Notes: generated by a model not told the origin, from the letters alone. 64,000 nucleotides of DNA from Candidatus Dormiibacter spiritus (GCA_003244185.1 QHBT01000009.1:47301-111300); one strand, 5' to 3'; positions 43,951-53,538 are shown, counted from the stretch's first letter. Numbers and translations: made by a program.

Positions 43951-44400
43951 CTAGCGGTCCTGAGTGATGATCAGGTTGATGTGGGCTTCGACATCCCGGT
44001 ACAGCCGCAGCGGCACGCGGTGCTCGCCCAGCTGCTTCAGCGGCTCCCTGAGCTCGATGCGGCGGCGATCGAGGTCCACCTGGTGCTGCTGGTTCAGCGC
44101 CTTGGCGATGTCCTCGCTGGTGATGGCTCCGAAGACCTTGTCTCCCTCGCCCACTCGCAGCCGGACTACGACAGTCCGATCGCCGATCTGCTCGGCCAGC
44201 TCCTGCGCTGCCTGGCGCGCCTTCGCCTCCCGCTTGGCAGCCGCCTCGCGCAGCCGTTTCGCCTCCACCTCGACGCCCTTACCTGCCAGCACGGCCAGCT
44301 TCTGGGGAATGAGATAGTTTCTGCCGTAGCCGTCGGCGACGTTCTTCAAGTCGCCGGCAACGCCGACGCTGGGCACGTCCTTCGTCAACATCACTTTCAC
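43951..44400 (-). CDS. rplI: Ribosomal protein bL9
   Basis: 149 aa. The N-terminal rRNA-binding domain carries the bL9 signature GDLKNVADGYGRNYLIPQKLA, then the long basic helix and the C-terminal globular domain. The usual upstream rpsF-ssb-rpsR genes are missing here and are replaced by a DUF1232 gene that overlaps rplI by 4 bp. dnaB follows. Confidence 0.95.
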   Translation of the reverse strand: MKVMLTKDVPSVGVAGDLKNVADGYGRNYLIPQKLAVLAGKGVEVEAKRLREAAAKREAKARQAAQELAEQIGDRTVVVRLRVGEGDKVFGAITSEDIAKALNQQHQVDLDRRRIELREPLKQLGEHRVPLRLYRDVEAHINLIITQDR

Positions 44401-44810
44401 GCCGATCTGTCCTCCAAGAGACGGTTTGGCAACTCGGCCGCCCGCTCACTCCACCTTCCGTATACGTCGGAGGCTGTCCTCTGGACCTGCTCCGTGACGC
44501 CGCTCAGATCTTGATCGAAGAGGCTTTCGCCTCGTTTCAGCGCCGCCTGGTGCTCCTGGACCAGGTGATCCGGGCAGGCATCAACGAAGACCTTGACAGC
44601 CAGGATGCCCAGCGCCAGCGAATCCAGCTCGCCCGCCACCGGGATCCAACCCGGGAGCTTGACCGGACTGGCGACGACTGCCAGGGCAGCGCCCAGCGCC
44701 AGCTTGGGGGCCGGCGGAATCCGGGGATCGCGCAGCAGGCAGTATGCCAGCTTGCCCTGCCTGGGCACCTCGAGGAGGAACGTGCGGACGCGGGCGAGAG
44801 GGAGGCGCAT
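44397..44810 (-). CDS. DUF1232 (YkvA-type) membrane protein
   Basis: 137 aa with ATG at 44810; a longer frame from GTG at 44963 (188 aa) is possible but the added residues carry no visible domain. The core LAYCLLRDPRIPPAPKLALGAALAVVASPVKLPGWIPVAGELDSLALGILAVKVFVDACP is a DUF1232-type hairpin of two hydrophobic helices with the D-P-R and P-x-D-L-like turns. Function unknown. Its stop overlaps the start of rplI by 4 bp, so it is translated with the ribosomal protein gene. Confidence 0.65.
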   Translation of the reverse strand: MRLPLARVRTFLLEVPRQGKLAYCLLRDPRIPPAPKLALGAALAVVASPVKLPGWIPVAGELDSLALGILAVKVFVDACPDHLVQEHQAALKRGESLFDQDLSGVTEQVQRTASDVYGRWSERAAELPNRLLEDRSA

Positions 44811-44998
44811 GGCTTCCAAAGGTACCTTGTTCTGGCCCGGCCGGAAAGCCTGTTTACAGTCCAAGTTGGGCTGCGCGACGTCCTGCCAACTCTTGCCCCA
44901 CGGTGAGGATTTCGGGAGCAGCTGCAGGAGCGGCGGTAGCTCGAGGGGCTCGACCAGGGCCACAACGCAAGCAGCCGCCCCATCCCCTGAATGACTGT

Positions 44999-45736
44999 TC
45001 AGTTCTGGAGCAGGCCGCTTTTGCCCTCCTCGAACTCGACGAATGGATGGCCACGCAAGGCGAAGATGCTGGCAAACCTGGCCAGAGCCGCAGGGTCACC
45101 CTGGAGGGAGACGCGGCCGCTCGCGCGAGCCTCATCCGGCGACAGCACCTGGAAGAGGACCGCGGTGAGTGTCTCTGCGTCCATCGTCATGACGACGTCG
45201 GGCCGAGTCGCACGGCCCTCGCTGGTGAAACACCGGCCATCCTGGACGCGGACCTCGAAGACCCGATTCCCAATCCGGAACTCGTAGGTCTCGGAGAGCT
45301 CGCCGGCCACCTCCGCTCGGAAGGAGGCCCGCATCGCGACAAAGTACGCGCTAGGCACGAGCTCGTCTGCCAACCGCGGCGAGCCGAGAAAGCGCGCTCC
45401 CCAGCGCCCAATCGCCATGCAGACGGGTTCGAGGCCCTGACCTGCCTCGGTCAGCTGGTACACGGGCGAGCCTGCGGGCGGCGGCAGGATTCCTCGCTCG
45501 ACAACCCCCAGCGCCTCGAGCTCGCGCAGTCTTGCGGCGAGGAGGTTCGTCCCGATCCCATGCAGTGATGCGAGGAGATCCTTGTATCGCTTGGGCCCGA
45601 GCAGCAATTCCCGAACCAGGAGCATGGTCCACCGCTCCCCGATCACGTCCATCCCATAGGCGAGGGCGCAGTACTGGCCGTAACTCCGGCGAGGCTTCGA
45701 GGCTGTGAATTCTGACACCCCCATATTGTAGCTCAC
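44999..45736 (-). CDS. HxlR-family transcriptional regulator with SCP2-like tail
   Basis: 245 aa. Winged helix of the HxlR (MarR-like) type: CALAYGMDVIGERWTMLLVRELLLGPKRYKDLL, then GIGTNLLAARLRELEALGVVER and the wing YQLTEAGQGL. The C-terminal ~110 residues resemble a sterol-carrier SCP2-like ligand pocket, a known combination. It is divergent from the MFS exporter and probably controls it, using the palindromic region between them. Start is uncertain: GTG 45736, ATG 45724 and GTG 45718 are all in frame. Confidence 0.8.
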   Translation of the reverse strand: MSYNMGVSEFTASKPRRSYGQYCALAYGMDVIGERWTMLLVRELLLGPKRYKDLLASLHGIGTNLLAARLRELEALGVVERGILPPPAGSPVYQLTEAGQGLEPVCMAIGRWGARFLGSPRLADELVPSAYFVAMRASFRAEVAGELSETYEFRIGNRVFEVRVQDGRCFTSEGRATRPDVVMTMDAETLTAVLFQVLSPDEARASGRVSLQGDPAALARFASIFALRGHPFVEFEEGKSGLLQN

Positions 45737-45738
45737 GC

Positions 45739-45767
45739 TTGATTTTAGTGAGTAGGTACTATAGAAT
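45739..45767 (+). promoter_or_regulatory. MFS exporter promoter with palindromic spacer
   Basis: -35 TTGATT (45739-45744), 17-bp spacer, -10 TAGAAT (45762-45767). The spacer holds the palindrome AGTA-GG-TACT (45751-45760) and lies inside a wider TGATT...AATCA inverted repeat, a plausible HxlR operator. The start of transcription would be near 45774. Confidence 0.65.
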
Positions 45768-45810
45768 CACATAGTTGCCGCTAGACCGAGCTCAAGAGGA
45801 GTTTGGAGAC

Positions 45811-47229
45811 ATGGCTGCTGATCATCGAGCACCACAGGCCCGACCAGCATGGACGATGGCGCTGACCTCGCTCGCGTTCTTCATGGTCGCCCTCGACTCC
45901 CTGGTGGTGGTGACCGCCCTACCGGCCATCCACCGAGATCTTGGCGGCAGCATGTCCGTCCTCGAATGGACGGTCAATGCCTTCACGCTGGTCTTCGCCG
46001 CCGGCATCATCACAGCCGCCGCACTGGGCGATCGGTATGGACGGGTGCGCGTCTTTTCGATTGGCCTGGCTGTGTTCACGGCGGCCTCGGCTGCATGTGC
46101 CCTCGCGCCGAATGCAGGGATCCTGATCGCGGCTCGAATGCTGCAGGGCTTGGGAGCCGCCCTGGTGATGCCGGTCAGTCTCACCATCCTCACCGCCGCC
46201 TTCGCACCAGAGCGTCGAGGCGCGGCGATCGGGATCTGGGGCGGGCTCGGTGGACTCGCGGTGGCCAGCGGACCGTTGGTGGGTGGGGCGATCACCCAGG
46301 GCCTCGACTGGCACTGGATCTTCTGGGTCAATGTGCCCATCGGGGTGGCTGCGATCGTCCTCTCGCGGCTTCGCCTGACCGAGAGCCGCGGCCCCAGGAC
46401 GCGATTCGACCTCCCCGCCGTAGGCCTCGCTGGAGGCGGCGCCGCTGCCCTCGTCTGGGGCCTCACCAGGGCCGGCGAGGTCGGCTCGGCAACCGGCGAG
46501 GTGATCCTCGCCCTCGGCGTGGGCGCCGCGCTGGGGGCGGCCTTCGTCCTCTGGGAGCGTCGGGCCGCGGATCCCATGCTCCCGTTGCGCCTCTTCCGGA
46601 GCCGCTCATTCACTGTCGCCAACTGCACCGGTTTCCTGATGTCGGGCGCGATCTTCTCGGCCGCCTTCCTGATGGCGCAATACTTTCAACTCTCGTTGGG
46701 GTACTCCCCGCTGGACACCGGCATCCGTCTCCTTCCCTGGACTGCCACTCCCCTGCTGGTGGCGCCGCTCGCCGGGATCCTTGCTGACCGGGTCGGCGCG
46801 CGCCCGGTCCTGGCCACCGGCATGCTGTTGCAGGGCGTTGGTCTGGGTTGGATCGCCATTCTGGCGACGGCCACAGTCGGGTATTCCGAGCTCGTGCTTC
46901 CTCTGATCGTGGCCGGTGTGGGCATCTCGATGGCGCTGCCGGTGGTCGCGGCCGCGGTGATGGGAGCCGCCGCTCCGTCGGACATGGGCAAGGCATCGGG
47001 TGTGAACAGCACCGTCCAACGCCTGGGCAGCAGTTTTGCGATCGCCGTGGCTGCGGCCGTGTTCAGGGCCAACGGCCATTTGGGCAGTGCGGCCAGTTAC
47101 GCAATCGGCTTCCGGCCCGCCCTGGCTGTGATTGCCGGATTCTCACTGCTCGGCGTCTTCACCGCGCTCGGAATCGGCAAGAGCACCGCAGCGGCGACGG
47201 CGACGCAGTTGGAGGCAGCGGCGGTATGA
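45811..47229 (+). CDS. MFS drug exporter, EmrB/QacA (DHA2) family
   Basis: 472 aa with 14 predicted helices. The DHA2 motifs are seen: LDSLVVVTALPAI in helix 1, the motif A loop LGDRYGRVRVFSIGL, and motif C-like PLVGGAITQGLDWHWIFWVNVPIG. Proton-driven efflux of organic compounds is expected. ATG at 45811 has a good ribosome site (GAGGAG) and removes 12 poorly supported residues. The gene overlaps a small SnoaL-related frame at its end. Confidence 0.85.
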   Translation: MAADHRAPQARPAWTMALTSLAFFMVALDSLVVVTALPAIHRDLGGSMSVLEWTVNAFTLVFAAGIITAAALGDRYGRVRVFSIGLAVFTAASAACALAPNAGILIAARMLQGLGAALVMPVSLTILTAAFAPERRGAAIGIWGGLGGLAVASGPLVGGAITQGLDWHWIFWVNVPIGVAAIVLSRLRLTESRGPRTRFDLPAVGLAGGGAAALVWGLTRAGEVGSATGEVILALGVGAALGAAFVLWERRAADPMLPLRLFRSRSFTVANCTGFLMSGAIFSAAFLMAQYFQLSLGYSPLDTGIRLLPWTATPLLVAPLAGILADRVGARPVLATGMLLQGVGLGWIAILATATVGYSELVLPLIVAGVGISMALPVVAAAVMGAAAPSDMGKASGVNSTVQRLGSSFAIAVAAAVFRANGHLGSAASYAIGFRPALAVIAGFSLLGVFTALGIGKSTAAATATQLEAAAV

Positions 47230-47291
47230 CGACCGAGAACAGCGGAGGAACCGAGAGTATTCAATCAGCAAGCTCTGAGGAGGATCGACCG

Positions 47292-47669
47292 ATGACGACG
47301 ACCAACGGAAGGGCGCTCGAGATCGCCCTCGCCTACCACCGGGCCTGGACCGGCCAGGACTTCGAGCGCGCAATGACCTACATCGCGGACGACATCGTCT
47401 GCCAGGCCCCTGCCGGAACTCTGAGGGGCATGGAGGCCTTCCGCCAGTTCATGGGTCCATTCACGCAGATCCTGACCGCGGCCAAGCTGATCGCGGCGTT
47501 TGGGGACGACGACACGGCGGTGGTGATGTACGACGCGGACACCGTCCCGGTGAGCGATGCCCCGGGCGCCGAGTGCGTCACCGTAGTGGAAGGCAAGATC
47601 ACGCACATGCGGATCATCTTCGACCGGCTACCGTTCGAAGCGGCACGGAAGAGCGCAGGAGCGCCATGA
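47292..47669 (+). CDS. SnoaL-like (NTF2 fold) protein
   Basis: 125 aa single NTF2-like domain: ALEIALAYHRAWTGQDFERAMTYIADDIVCQAP, then GMEAFRQFMGPF and a C-terminal strand VEGKITHMRIIFDRLPF. Members include isomerases, hydratases and ligand-binding proteins. ATG at 47292 has a strong GAGGAGG ribosome site; an ATG at 47226 overlapping the MFS stop (ATGA) would add 22 disordered residues. Co-transcribed with the exporter, so it may act on the same compound. Confidence 0.7.
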   Translation: MTTTNGRALEIALAYHRAWTGQDFERAMTYIADDIVCQAPAGTLRGMEAFRQFMGPFTQILTAAKLIAAFGDDDTAVVMYDADTVPVSDAPGAECVTVVEGKITHMRIIFDRLPFEAARKSAGAP

Positions 47670-47760
47670 CATGCCCGGCTCGCGCCGGCGTGACGCGAAG
47701 CTGGGACCGCGTTAGGGTGGCGGCAGCCGCACCAGCGCCGATCGCCTGGCGCCCAGGCGC

Positions 47761-48312
47761 TCAGCAGCTGGCCCGCAGTTCTCGGAAGGCGCCCACCAGC
47801 GCCTCCCGCTGGTAATGGGCGTTGAGACCGCTCGGGTTCGGCAGGAGCCAGACCCGCGCGGGCCCGATCCGATCCGGCTGCTCACCGATTGCCGCCCGCG
47901 GCCGCCCGAAGCCCAGCCGGTAGGCGCCGATGCCCAGCAGCGCCAGCCAGACCGGCCGGACGCGCTCGAGCTTTTCCCGCAGCCGCTCGGCGCCCGCGGT
48001 GAACTCCTGTGGCGCGAGCTCATCTGCCCGCGCGGTGGTTCGAGCCACCAGGTTGGTGCAGCCAAGGCCGAACGCGAGCAGCTCCCCGTCCTCGAAGGGA
48101 GAGAGCTGCCGGTCGGTGAAGCCCGACAGGTGCAGCGTCGGCCAGAAGCGGTTGCCAGGGCGCGCGAAGTGGTGACCAACCGCGCCGGAGTAGAGGCCCG
48201 GGTTGATGCCGCAGAAAACCACCCGCAGGCCCGGGGCCAGGACATCCGCTAGGTGCCTGCCGCGCGCTGCCGCCAGCTCAGCGCGATTCGGACGCCACAC
48301 TCCCTCCGGCAT
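47761..48312 (-). CDS. mug: G/U mismatch-specific DNA glycosylase (Mug/TDG type)
   Basis: 183 aa from ATG 48312. Uracil-DNA-glycosylase superfamily: the active-site loop GINPGLYSGAVGHHFARPGNRFW carries the GINPG motif of Mug with the catalytic Asn, and the later loop NPSGLNAHY inserts in DNA. It removes U or T mispaired with G. Single gene, divergent from the acyl-CoA synthetase. Confidence 0.85.
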   Translation of the reverse strand: MPEGVWRPNRAELAAARGRHLADVLAPGLRVVFCGINPGLYSGAVGHHFARPGNRFWPTLHLSGFTDRQLSPFEDGELLAFGLGCTNLVARTTARADELAPQEFTAGAERLREKLERVRPVWLALLGIGAYRLGFGRPRAAIGEQPDRIGPARVWLLPNPSGLNAHYQREALVGAFRELRASC

Positions 48313-48388
48313 GAGAGTCGAACTTAGCAGGGGCTTCACGCAAGCAATGACAGGCGGCTGCGCAGGTGGGAGAATGCAGGTGGACTAG

Positions 48389-50032
48389 ATGACCAGCCTG
48401 CCCTCCTACGTTCATGGCACGAGCTCGCTGCCGCTGCTCGGCGAGACGATCGGTGAGAACCTCCGCCGCACCTCGGAGCGCTGCGGTGAGCGGGACGCCC
48501 TCATCTCGCGGCATCAGGGAGTGCGCCTCACCTACTCGCAGATCTGGGCGGAGACCAGTCGGGCGGCGCGGGGCCTGCTGGCCGGCGGCATCGCGAAGGG
48601 GGATCGGGTGGGAATCTGGTCGCCCAACCGCTATGAGTGGACGGTGATCCAGTACGCCACAGCTCGAATCGGCGCCGTGCTGGTCAACATCAACCCCGCC
48701 TACAAGACGTCCGAGCTGGAGTACGTGCTGAATCAGTCGGCAGTACGGCTGCTCATCCTCGCCCGCGCCTTCCGGGCCTCCGACTATGCAGGGATGCTGG
48801 CCCAGGTGCGCGGCCGCTGCCCCGAGCTGAAGGAGGCGCTCATCCTGGAGGACGGTTGGGACCGCCTGCTGAGTGATGGTGACGCGGTGCCTGAAGCCGA
48901 GCTGGCCGAGCGGGAAGGGCAGCTGCAGTTCGACGATCCGATCAACATCCAGTACACGTCAGGCACCACCGGCTTCCCCAAGGGCGCTACTCTCTCCCAC
49001 CACAACATCCTTAACAACGGCTTCTTCATCGGCGAAGCCTGCCGCTACTCAGAGCAGGACCGCGTCTGCATCCCGGTTCCCTTCTATCACTGCTTCGGCA
49101 TGGTGTTGGGCAACCTGGCCTGCACCACACATGGTGCCGCCATGATCATTCCCAGCGAGACGTTCGAGCCGGTGGCGGCCATGGCGGCGGTGCAGGCGGA
49201 ACGCTGCACAGCGCTCTACGGCGTGCCCACCATGTTCATCGCCGAGCTGGAGCATCCGGACTTCGGGAGCTACGACTTCTCGAGCCTGCGGACCGGCATC
49301 ATGGCGGGCTCACCCTGCCCGGTGGAAGTGATGAAGAAGGTGACCTCCCGGCTGAACATGCCCGAGGTGACGATCTGCTATGGGATGACTGAAACCTCGC
49401 CGGTCTCCACCCAGAGCCTGACCGACGACCCGCTGGACAAGCGCGTCTCCACGGTGGGTCGGGTGCATCCGCACGTGGAGGTGAAGATCATCGACGCCGC
49501 CGACGGCCGGATAGTTCCCCGCGGGGCTCCCGGCGAGCTCTGCACCCGCGGCTACTCGGTCATGCTCGGCTACTGGAACAACGAAGTCGCCACGCGCGAG
49601 GCCATCGACGCCGCGCGCTGGATGCACACTGGCGACCTCGCCACCATGGACCAAGATGGCTACGTCAACATAGTGGGCAGGATCAAGGATGTGATCATCC
49701 GCGGGGGCGAGAACATCTATCCGCGCGAGGTGGAGGAGTTCCTCTACGCCCATCCCGACATCAGCGATGTGCAGGTGATCGGCGTGCCGTCCGAGCGCTA
49801 CGGCGAGGAGGTGATGGCCTGGATCAAGCCGCGAGAGGGCGTCCAGTTGAGTGAGGAGGGGCTGACTGACTACTGCCGGGGCAAGATAGCCACTTTCAAG
49901 ATCCCGCGCTACTGGAAGTTGGTGGAGGGCTTCCCCATGACAGTGACTGGCAAGATCCAGAAGTTCAAAATGCGCGAGACGGCGATTGACGAGCTGGGGC
50001 TGGCCGAAGCAGCCGCCGCCACCACTGCCTGA
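48389..50032 (+). CDS. Fatty acyl-CoA synthetase, AMP-binding family
   Basis: 547 aa ANL-superfamily ligase. The nucleotide motif [16 protein letters not shown], the second motif [28 protein letters not shown], and the C-terminal lysine in [13 protein letters not shown] are complete. The pattern of [12 protein letters not shown] and the length match FadD/FadK-like medium/long-chain acyl-CoA synthetases (AMP intermediate, then CoA). Preferred chain length unknown. A small gene follows after 66 bp, with a good ribosome site. Confidence 0.88.
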   Translation: MTSLPSYVHGTSSLPLLGETIGENLRRTSERCGERDALISRHQGVRLTYSQIWAETSRAARGLLAGGIAKGDRVGIWSPNRYEWTVIQYATARIGAVLVNINPAYKTSELEYVLNQSAVRLLILARAFRASDYAGMLAQVRGRCPELKEALILEDGWDRLLSDGDAVPEAELAEREGQLQFDDPINIQYTSGTTGFPKGATLSHHNILNNGFFIGEACRYSEQDRVCIPVPFYHCFGMVLGNLACTTHGAAMIIPSETFEPVAAMAAVQAERCTALYGVPTMFIAELEHPDFGSYDFSSLRTGIMAGSPCPVEVMKKVTSRLNMPEVTICYGMTETSPVSTQSLTDDPLDKRVSTVGRVHPHVEVKIIDAADGRIVPRGAPGELCTRGYSVMLGYWNNEVATREAIDAARWMHTGDLATMDQDGYVNIVGRIKDVIIRGGENIYPREVEEFLYAHPDISDVQVIGVPSERYGEEVMAWIKPREGVQLSEEGLTDYCRGKIATFKIPRYWKLVEGFPMTVTGKIQKFKMRETAIDELGLAEAAAATTA

Positions 50033-50098
50033 CGAAGAAGGCCGCGATTCGAGCAGCCGGCGGCCGCCCTGCGGCCCCCGCCAAAGGAGAAGGAAAGC

Positions 50099-50512
50099 AT
50101 GTCGACTCAAGGTTCGGGCACCCAGGCCGATCCCTGGCAGCTGAAGACGCCGCCCCTGAGCGGCGATTACGTGATGTACAAGGACGAAGCGTCCGACCCC
50201 CCGACCATCGTCTGCCAGGTGGGCAAGACCGAGCTCCGCTACCAGCTGCGGGCGATCCAAGACCTCCATACGATGCTGAAGGCGCGCGGCGACTGGGTCG
50301 AGCTGGGCAGCGCCGATGAGCAGAAGCCTGCCAAGGAGGGCACTGTCGAGGCCTGGGCGCGATCAGCCGACAACCCGGTGGGCGGCTGGTACGGCCTCAA
50401 GAAGGGCCTGCGCGGCCGCTTCGGGATGTACATGCCGCCGCTCCTTGAAGCCCTGGGGCTGGCCGAGGTCGAACACAACCCACGGAACAACCGGATGCGA
50501 GCCAAGGCCTGA
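50099..50512 (+). CDS. Conserved hypothetical protein of 137 aa
   Basis: Starts MSTQGSGTQADPWQLKTPPLSGDYVMYKDE and contains GTVEAWARS...NPVGGWYGLKKGLRGRFGMYMPPLLEALGLAEVEHNPRNNRMRA, a conserved pattern of small actinobacterial-type cytoplasmic proteins with no assigned function that I recall. It has a strong AAAGGAGAAGG ribosome site and follows the acyl-CoA synthetase, with which it may share a transcript. Confidence 0.6.
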   Translation: MSTQGSGTQADPWQLKTPPLSGDYVMYKDEASDPPTIVCQVGKTELRYQLRAIQDLHTMLKARGDWVELGSADEQKPAKEGTVEAWARSADNPVGGWYGLKKGLRGRFGMYMPPLLEALGLAEVEHNPRNNRMRAKA

Positions 50513-50518
50513 CGGCTT

Positions 50519-50545
50519 GCAATCCGGCCGCCAAGCGCGGATTGC
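50519..50545. terminator. 8-bp hairpin between convergent genes
   Basis: GCAATCCG (50519-50526) pairs perfectly with CGGATTGC (50538-50545), just after the 137-aa gene and about 85 bp from the glpX stop on the other strand. Suitable as a shared terminator. Confidence 0.5.
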
Positions 50546-50630
50546 GAATGTAGGCAGGTGGGCGGCATCACCCCGCCGTCAGCGCTTCTCTGCGGTTGCT
50601 GAACTGGAGGCTTGATTCCCCAGAAGCGGT

Positions 50631-51650
50631 TTAGCGAACGAGGGCGGGAGAGGCGACCACCATCTGTTCGGGCAGGAGCCCTTTCTCGCGCAGCTTGCCC
50701 ATGTCGTGAAACGCCTCGACGTGGCGTAGGGTGCCGGAGGCGGAGCGGATCACCATCGAGTGCGAGTACGCGTAGTACTCCTCATAGGTCACGCCGCGCA
50801 AGAGCTCACCAGTGGTGATCCCAGTGGCGGCGAAGAATATGTTGTGACCGCTGCAGAGATCGTCGATGCCAAGGATGCGACCGGGCGCGTGGCCCTCCCC
50901 TTCAGCGGTCCGGCGCTCGTCGTCGTCGCGCAGGAGCAGCTTTCCCTGCATGTCACCGCCCAGTGCTTTGACCGCGCAGGCGGCGATCACACCTTCGGTT
51001 GCCCCGCCCGAGCCCATGAGAGCGTGCATTCCCGTCTTCGTCTCGAGAGCTGCCATGATGGCGCCCGCCACGTCGCCGTCTGAGATGAGCCTGATCCGTG
51101 CGCCCACCTCCCGCACCTGCCGGATGATTGGCTCATTCCGCTCCCTGTCCAAGATGACAACCACCAGGTCGCGGGGATGGAGACCCTCGGCCTTGGCGAT
51201 CCGGCGCATGTTCCACTCGACAGGCATCTCGATGTCGATCACGCCGCGCGCCCGCCGGCCCACTATCAGCTTCTCCATGTAGTGGACGTGAGTGGTGAAC
51301 ATGCTGTCGCGCTCCGCAAGAGCAACCACCGCCATCGCGCCCGGCTGGCCGTTAGCCGCCAGGCGGGTGCCGTCGATGGGGTCCACTGCCACATCCACCT
51401 CGGGCTCCAGCCCGTTGCCCACCTCTTCGCCGAAGTAGAGCATGGGCGCCTCGTCCTTCTCGCCCTCGCCGATGACCACTGTGCCTCGCATGTCGACCGA
51501 GGCCAGCGCCGAGCGCATGGCGTCGACCGCCCGCTGGTCGGCCTCCTCCTTGAGGCCCCTGCCCTGCAGGGGTGCGGCCGCCAGGGCGGCGTTCTCGGTC
51601 ACCCGAAGCAGCTCCAAGGCCAGGTTGCGGTCCATCTGCTGCGTTCCCAT
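50631..51650 (-). CDS. glpX: Class II fructose-1,6-bisphosphatase
   Basis: 339 aa lithium-sensitive Mg/Mn phosphatase for gluconeogenesis. Signatures: VIGEGEKDEAPMLYFGE, DVAVDPIDGTRL and GSGGATEGVIAACAVKALGGDMQGKL. Full length for the GlpX family. Together with the phosphofructokinase at 57.0 kb it covers both directions of the fructose-6-P / fructose-1,6-P2 step. An 80-aa gene lies 61 bp upstream. Confidence 0.93.
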   Translation of the reverse strand: MGTQQMDRNLALELLRVTENAALAAAPLQGRGLKEEADQRAVDAMRSALASVDMRGTVVIGEGEKDEAPMLYFGEEVGNGLEPEVDVAVDPIDGTRLAANGQPGAMAVVALAERDSMFTTHVHYMEKLIVGRRARGVIDIEMPVEWNMRRIAKAEGLHPRDLVVVILDRERNEPIIRQVREVGARIRLISDGDVAGAIMAALETKTGMHALMGSGGATEGVIAACAVKALGGDMQGKLLLRDDDERRTAEGEGHAPGRILGIDDLCSGHNIFFAATGITTGELLRGVTYEEYYAYSHSMVIRSASGTLRHVEAFHDMGKLREKGLLPEQMVVASPALVR

Positions 51651-51711
51651 CTGCTAAGCGCCCATCTGCGGCACAGACTAACAGGCGGCTGCCCGCGCAG
51701 CGCCTGGTGGC

Positions 51712-51954
51712 CTAGCCCGGCTCCGAGTTGGAGGCGGGCGGACCGAAGCGGCGGCGGCGGATCGGCAGCTCGCCCGGCTCGACGAGGAGGCGCCGCTTGT
51801 TGATGAGGCGGCGCTCGCCATCCGCGGTCAGGCAGACGCAGGTTCGCTCGAGCACAGCTGTAACAGTGACCGGCGCCTCCTCGAAGATGGCCTGGAAGCC
51901 CTCCAAGACGATTTCGTTCTCGGCGAGGTCGAGAGCGCTGAGCGGGATGAGCAT
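51712..51954 (-). CDS. Hypothetical protein of 80 aa
   Basis: Begins MLIPLSALDLAENEIVLEG and forms a small beta-rich body, ending in a basic RRRRF patch and a disordered tail. I know no family. It is on the same strand as glpX, which starts 61 bp after its stop. Confidence 0.5.
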   Translation of the reverse strand: MLIPLSALDLAENEIVLEGFQAIFEEAPVTVTAVLERTCVCLTADGERRLINKRRLLVEPGELPIRRRRFGPPASNSEPG

Positions 51955-52059
51955 TGAGGCCTAGGCTCCTCAAGGCGGAGCATACGAGCCGATCTGCGCC
52001 CGCGGGCGCCTGCGCGTGAGGAGACCTCCAGCCTTTCGGCCGCCGCTGCCAGTTGGGGC

Positions 52060-53412
52060 TCAGAGTTCTGGATGCGCCGCCAGGTAGGCGCTGATCGCCT
52101 CCCGCTCAGGTGGCAAGGCTCCGTCCAGCACGAGCTCGGTCAGGGCAGCTTTGAGCCGGCCCACCTCCGGCCCGGGCCCTATGCCTCGAATGCGCATGAT
52201 GTCGCCGCCCTCGACCGGCGGCCGCAGCACCTTCGCCTCGTTCTGCAGCACCGCCTGCAGACGTCTCTCGAGGTCGTCCAGCTTCCAAGCGTCGGGATAG
52301 GCGGAGGCCGCGATGTCCGCGCGGGCCAGCTGCAGCAGCGGCTCGAGCAGTTCGCCGGCGTCGCGCGCCAAGCGTCGGACCGCGGCGGCGCCCCAGTTTT
52401 CGGGCTCGTAGAAGACCGGCCGCAGGTGCAGCCTGACCAGCCGGCTCACGCTGTCGGTTTCGGAGCGAGAGAACCTGAGCCGCGCCATCACCTCCTCGGC
52501 CATCGCGGCTCCAACCACATCGTGGCCGTGGAAAGCGCCGTCGGGCGTGGCGGTGGGTGGCTTGCCAATGTCGTGGAGCAGAGCCGCCAGACGGACGGTG
52601 AGATCCGGCGGCGCCTTGTCTACTGCCAGCAGGGTGTGGCCGAATACGTCATGAGTGTGCCAGTTACCCTGCTCGACACCGTGGCAGGCGCTGAGCTCGG
52701 GCAGCAGCAGCTCCAGCAGGCCGCCCTCGTCAAGTATCTCCAGCCCTCGTCTCGGTCGCTCCGAAAGCAGCAGCTTGACCAGCTCCTCGTGAATTCGCTC
52801 CACCGAGAGCACCGGCGGCCGGGCTCTTTCGCGCAGCCGGCGCATCGCCGGCAGCAGAGCGGGGTCGAGGTCGAAGCCGAGTTGGGCAGCAAGGCGGGCC
52901 GCCCGCAGCATGCGGAGAGGATCGTCACTGAAAGCCCGCTCGGGCTCGGCCGGCGTTCGCAGCAGCCGGCGTTCCAGGTCCACCCGGCCGCCCAGCGGAT
53001 CCAGGAGGCGCCCCTCGAAGTCGAGCAGCATGGCGTTCACAGTGAAGTCGCGCCGCCGCAGGTCCTGCTCGATGCTGACCGGCCTCACCTCCGGCTTGCG
53101 CGAGTCAGCGGCGTAGCTCTCGGCCCGGGCCGAGGCGAATTCGATCAGCCGGTCGTGCCAGGTGACCTGCGCAGTCCCGAAGCGGGGAAAAAGAACTGGC
53201 GGCCGGGCGCCGGTGAGCTGGGCAAAGCGGACGGCGAGATCCATCGCCCGCCCGTCCTCCACGACCACGTCCAGGTCGGGCTGCGGGCGCCCCAGCAGCA
53301 GGTCCCGCACGTAGCCCCCGACCGCCCAAGCGCGCACACCTAATTCGCCCGCCGCCTGGCGCAGCGGCGCGAAGGCAGGATGGCGAAGCGCTAGCTCTGC
53401 GGGCGAGCCCAT
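52060..53412 (-). CDS. CCA tRNA nucleotidyltransferase / poly(A) polymerase family with HD domain
   Basis: 450 aa from ATG 53412. Class II nucleotidyltransferase: GGYVRDLLLGRPQPDLDVVVEDG provides the GG/RD and DxD metal sites, FTVNAMLLDF the basic-acidic motif, and RRxRFRADRLRMLRAARLA-like DDPLRMLRAARLAAQLGF the nucleobase region. A C-terminal HD phosphohydrolase domain follows (LLHDIGKP). It adds or repairs the 3' CCA of tRNAs. The frame continues upstream but conserved sequence begins here. Divergent from lon. Confidence 0.85.
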   Translation of the reverse strand: MGSPAELALRHPAFAPLRQAAGELGVRAWAVGGYVRDLLLGRPQPDLDVVVEDGRAMDLAVRFAQLTGARPPVLFPRFGTAQVTWHDRLIEFASARAESYAADSRKPEVRPVSIEQDLRRRDFTVNAMLLDFEGRLLDPLGGRVDLERRLLRTPAEPERAFSDDPLRMLRAARLAAQLGFDLDPALLPAMRRLRERARPPVLSVERIHEELVKLLLSERPRRGLEILDEGGLLELLLPELSACHGVEQGNWHTHDVFGHTLLAVDKAPPDLTVRLAALLHDIGKPPTATPDGAFHGHDVVGAAMAEEVMARLRFSRSETDSVSRLVRLHLRPVFYEPENWGAAAVRRLARDAGELLEPLLQLARADIAASAYPDAWKLDDLERRLQAVLQNEAKVLRPPVEGGDIMRIRGIGPGPEVGRLKAALTELVLDGALPPEREAISAYLAAHPEL

Positions 53413-53538
53413 TCCACAGCTCCCAGGAGATTGGCGCATCCGCCCAGATCGATTCCGGCAACCACCTTTCGACCAACTTAGCGGCTGGCGCCGCGGGGCC
53501 ATCGTTTCCGGGTCACCCCCGCCGGGTAAACAAACAGT

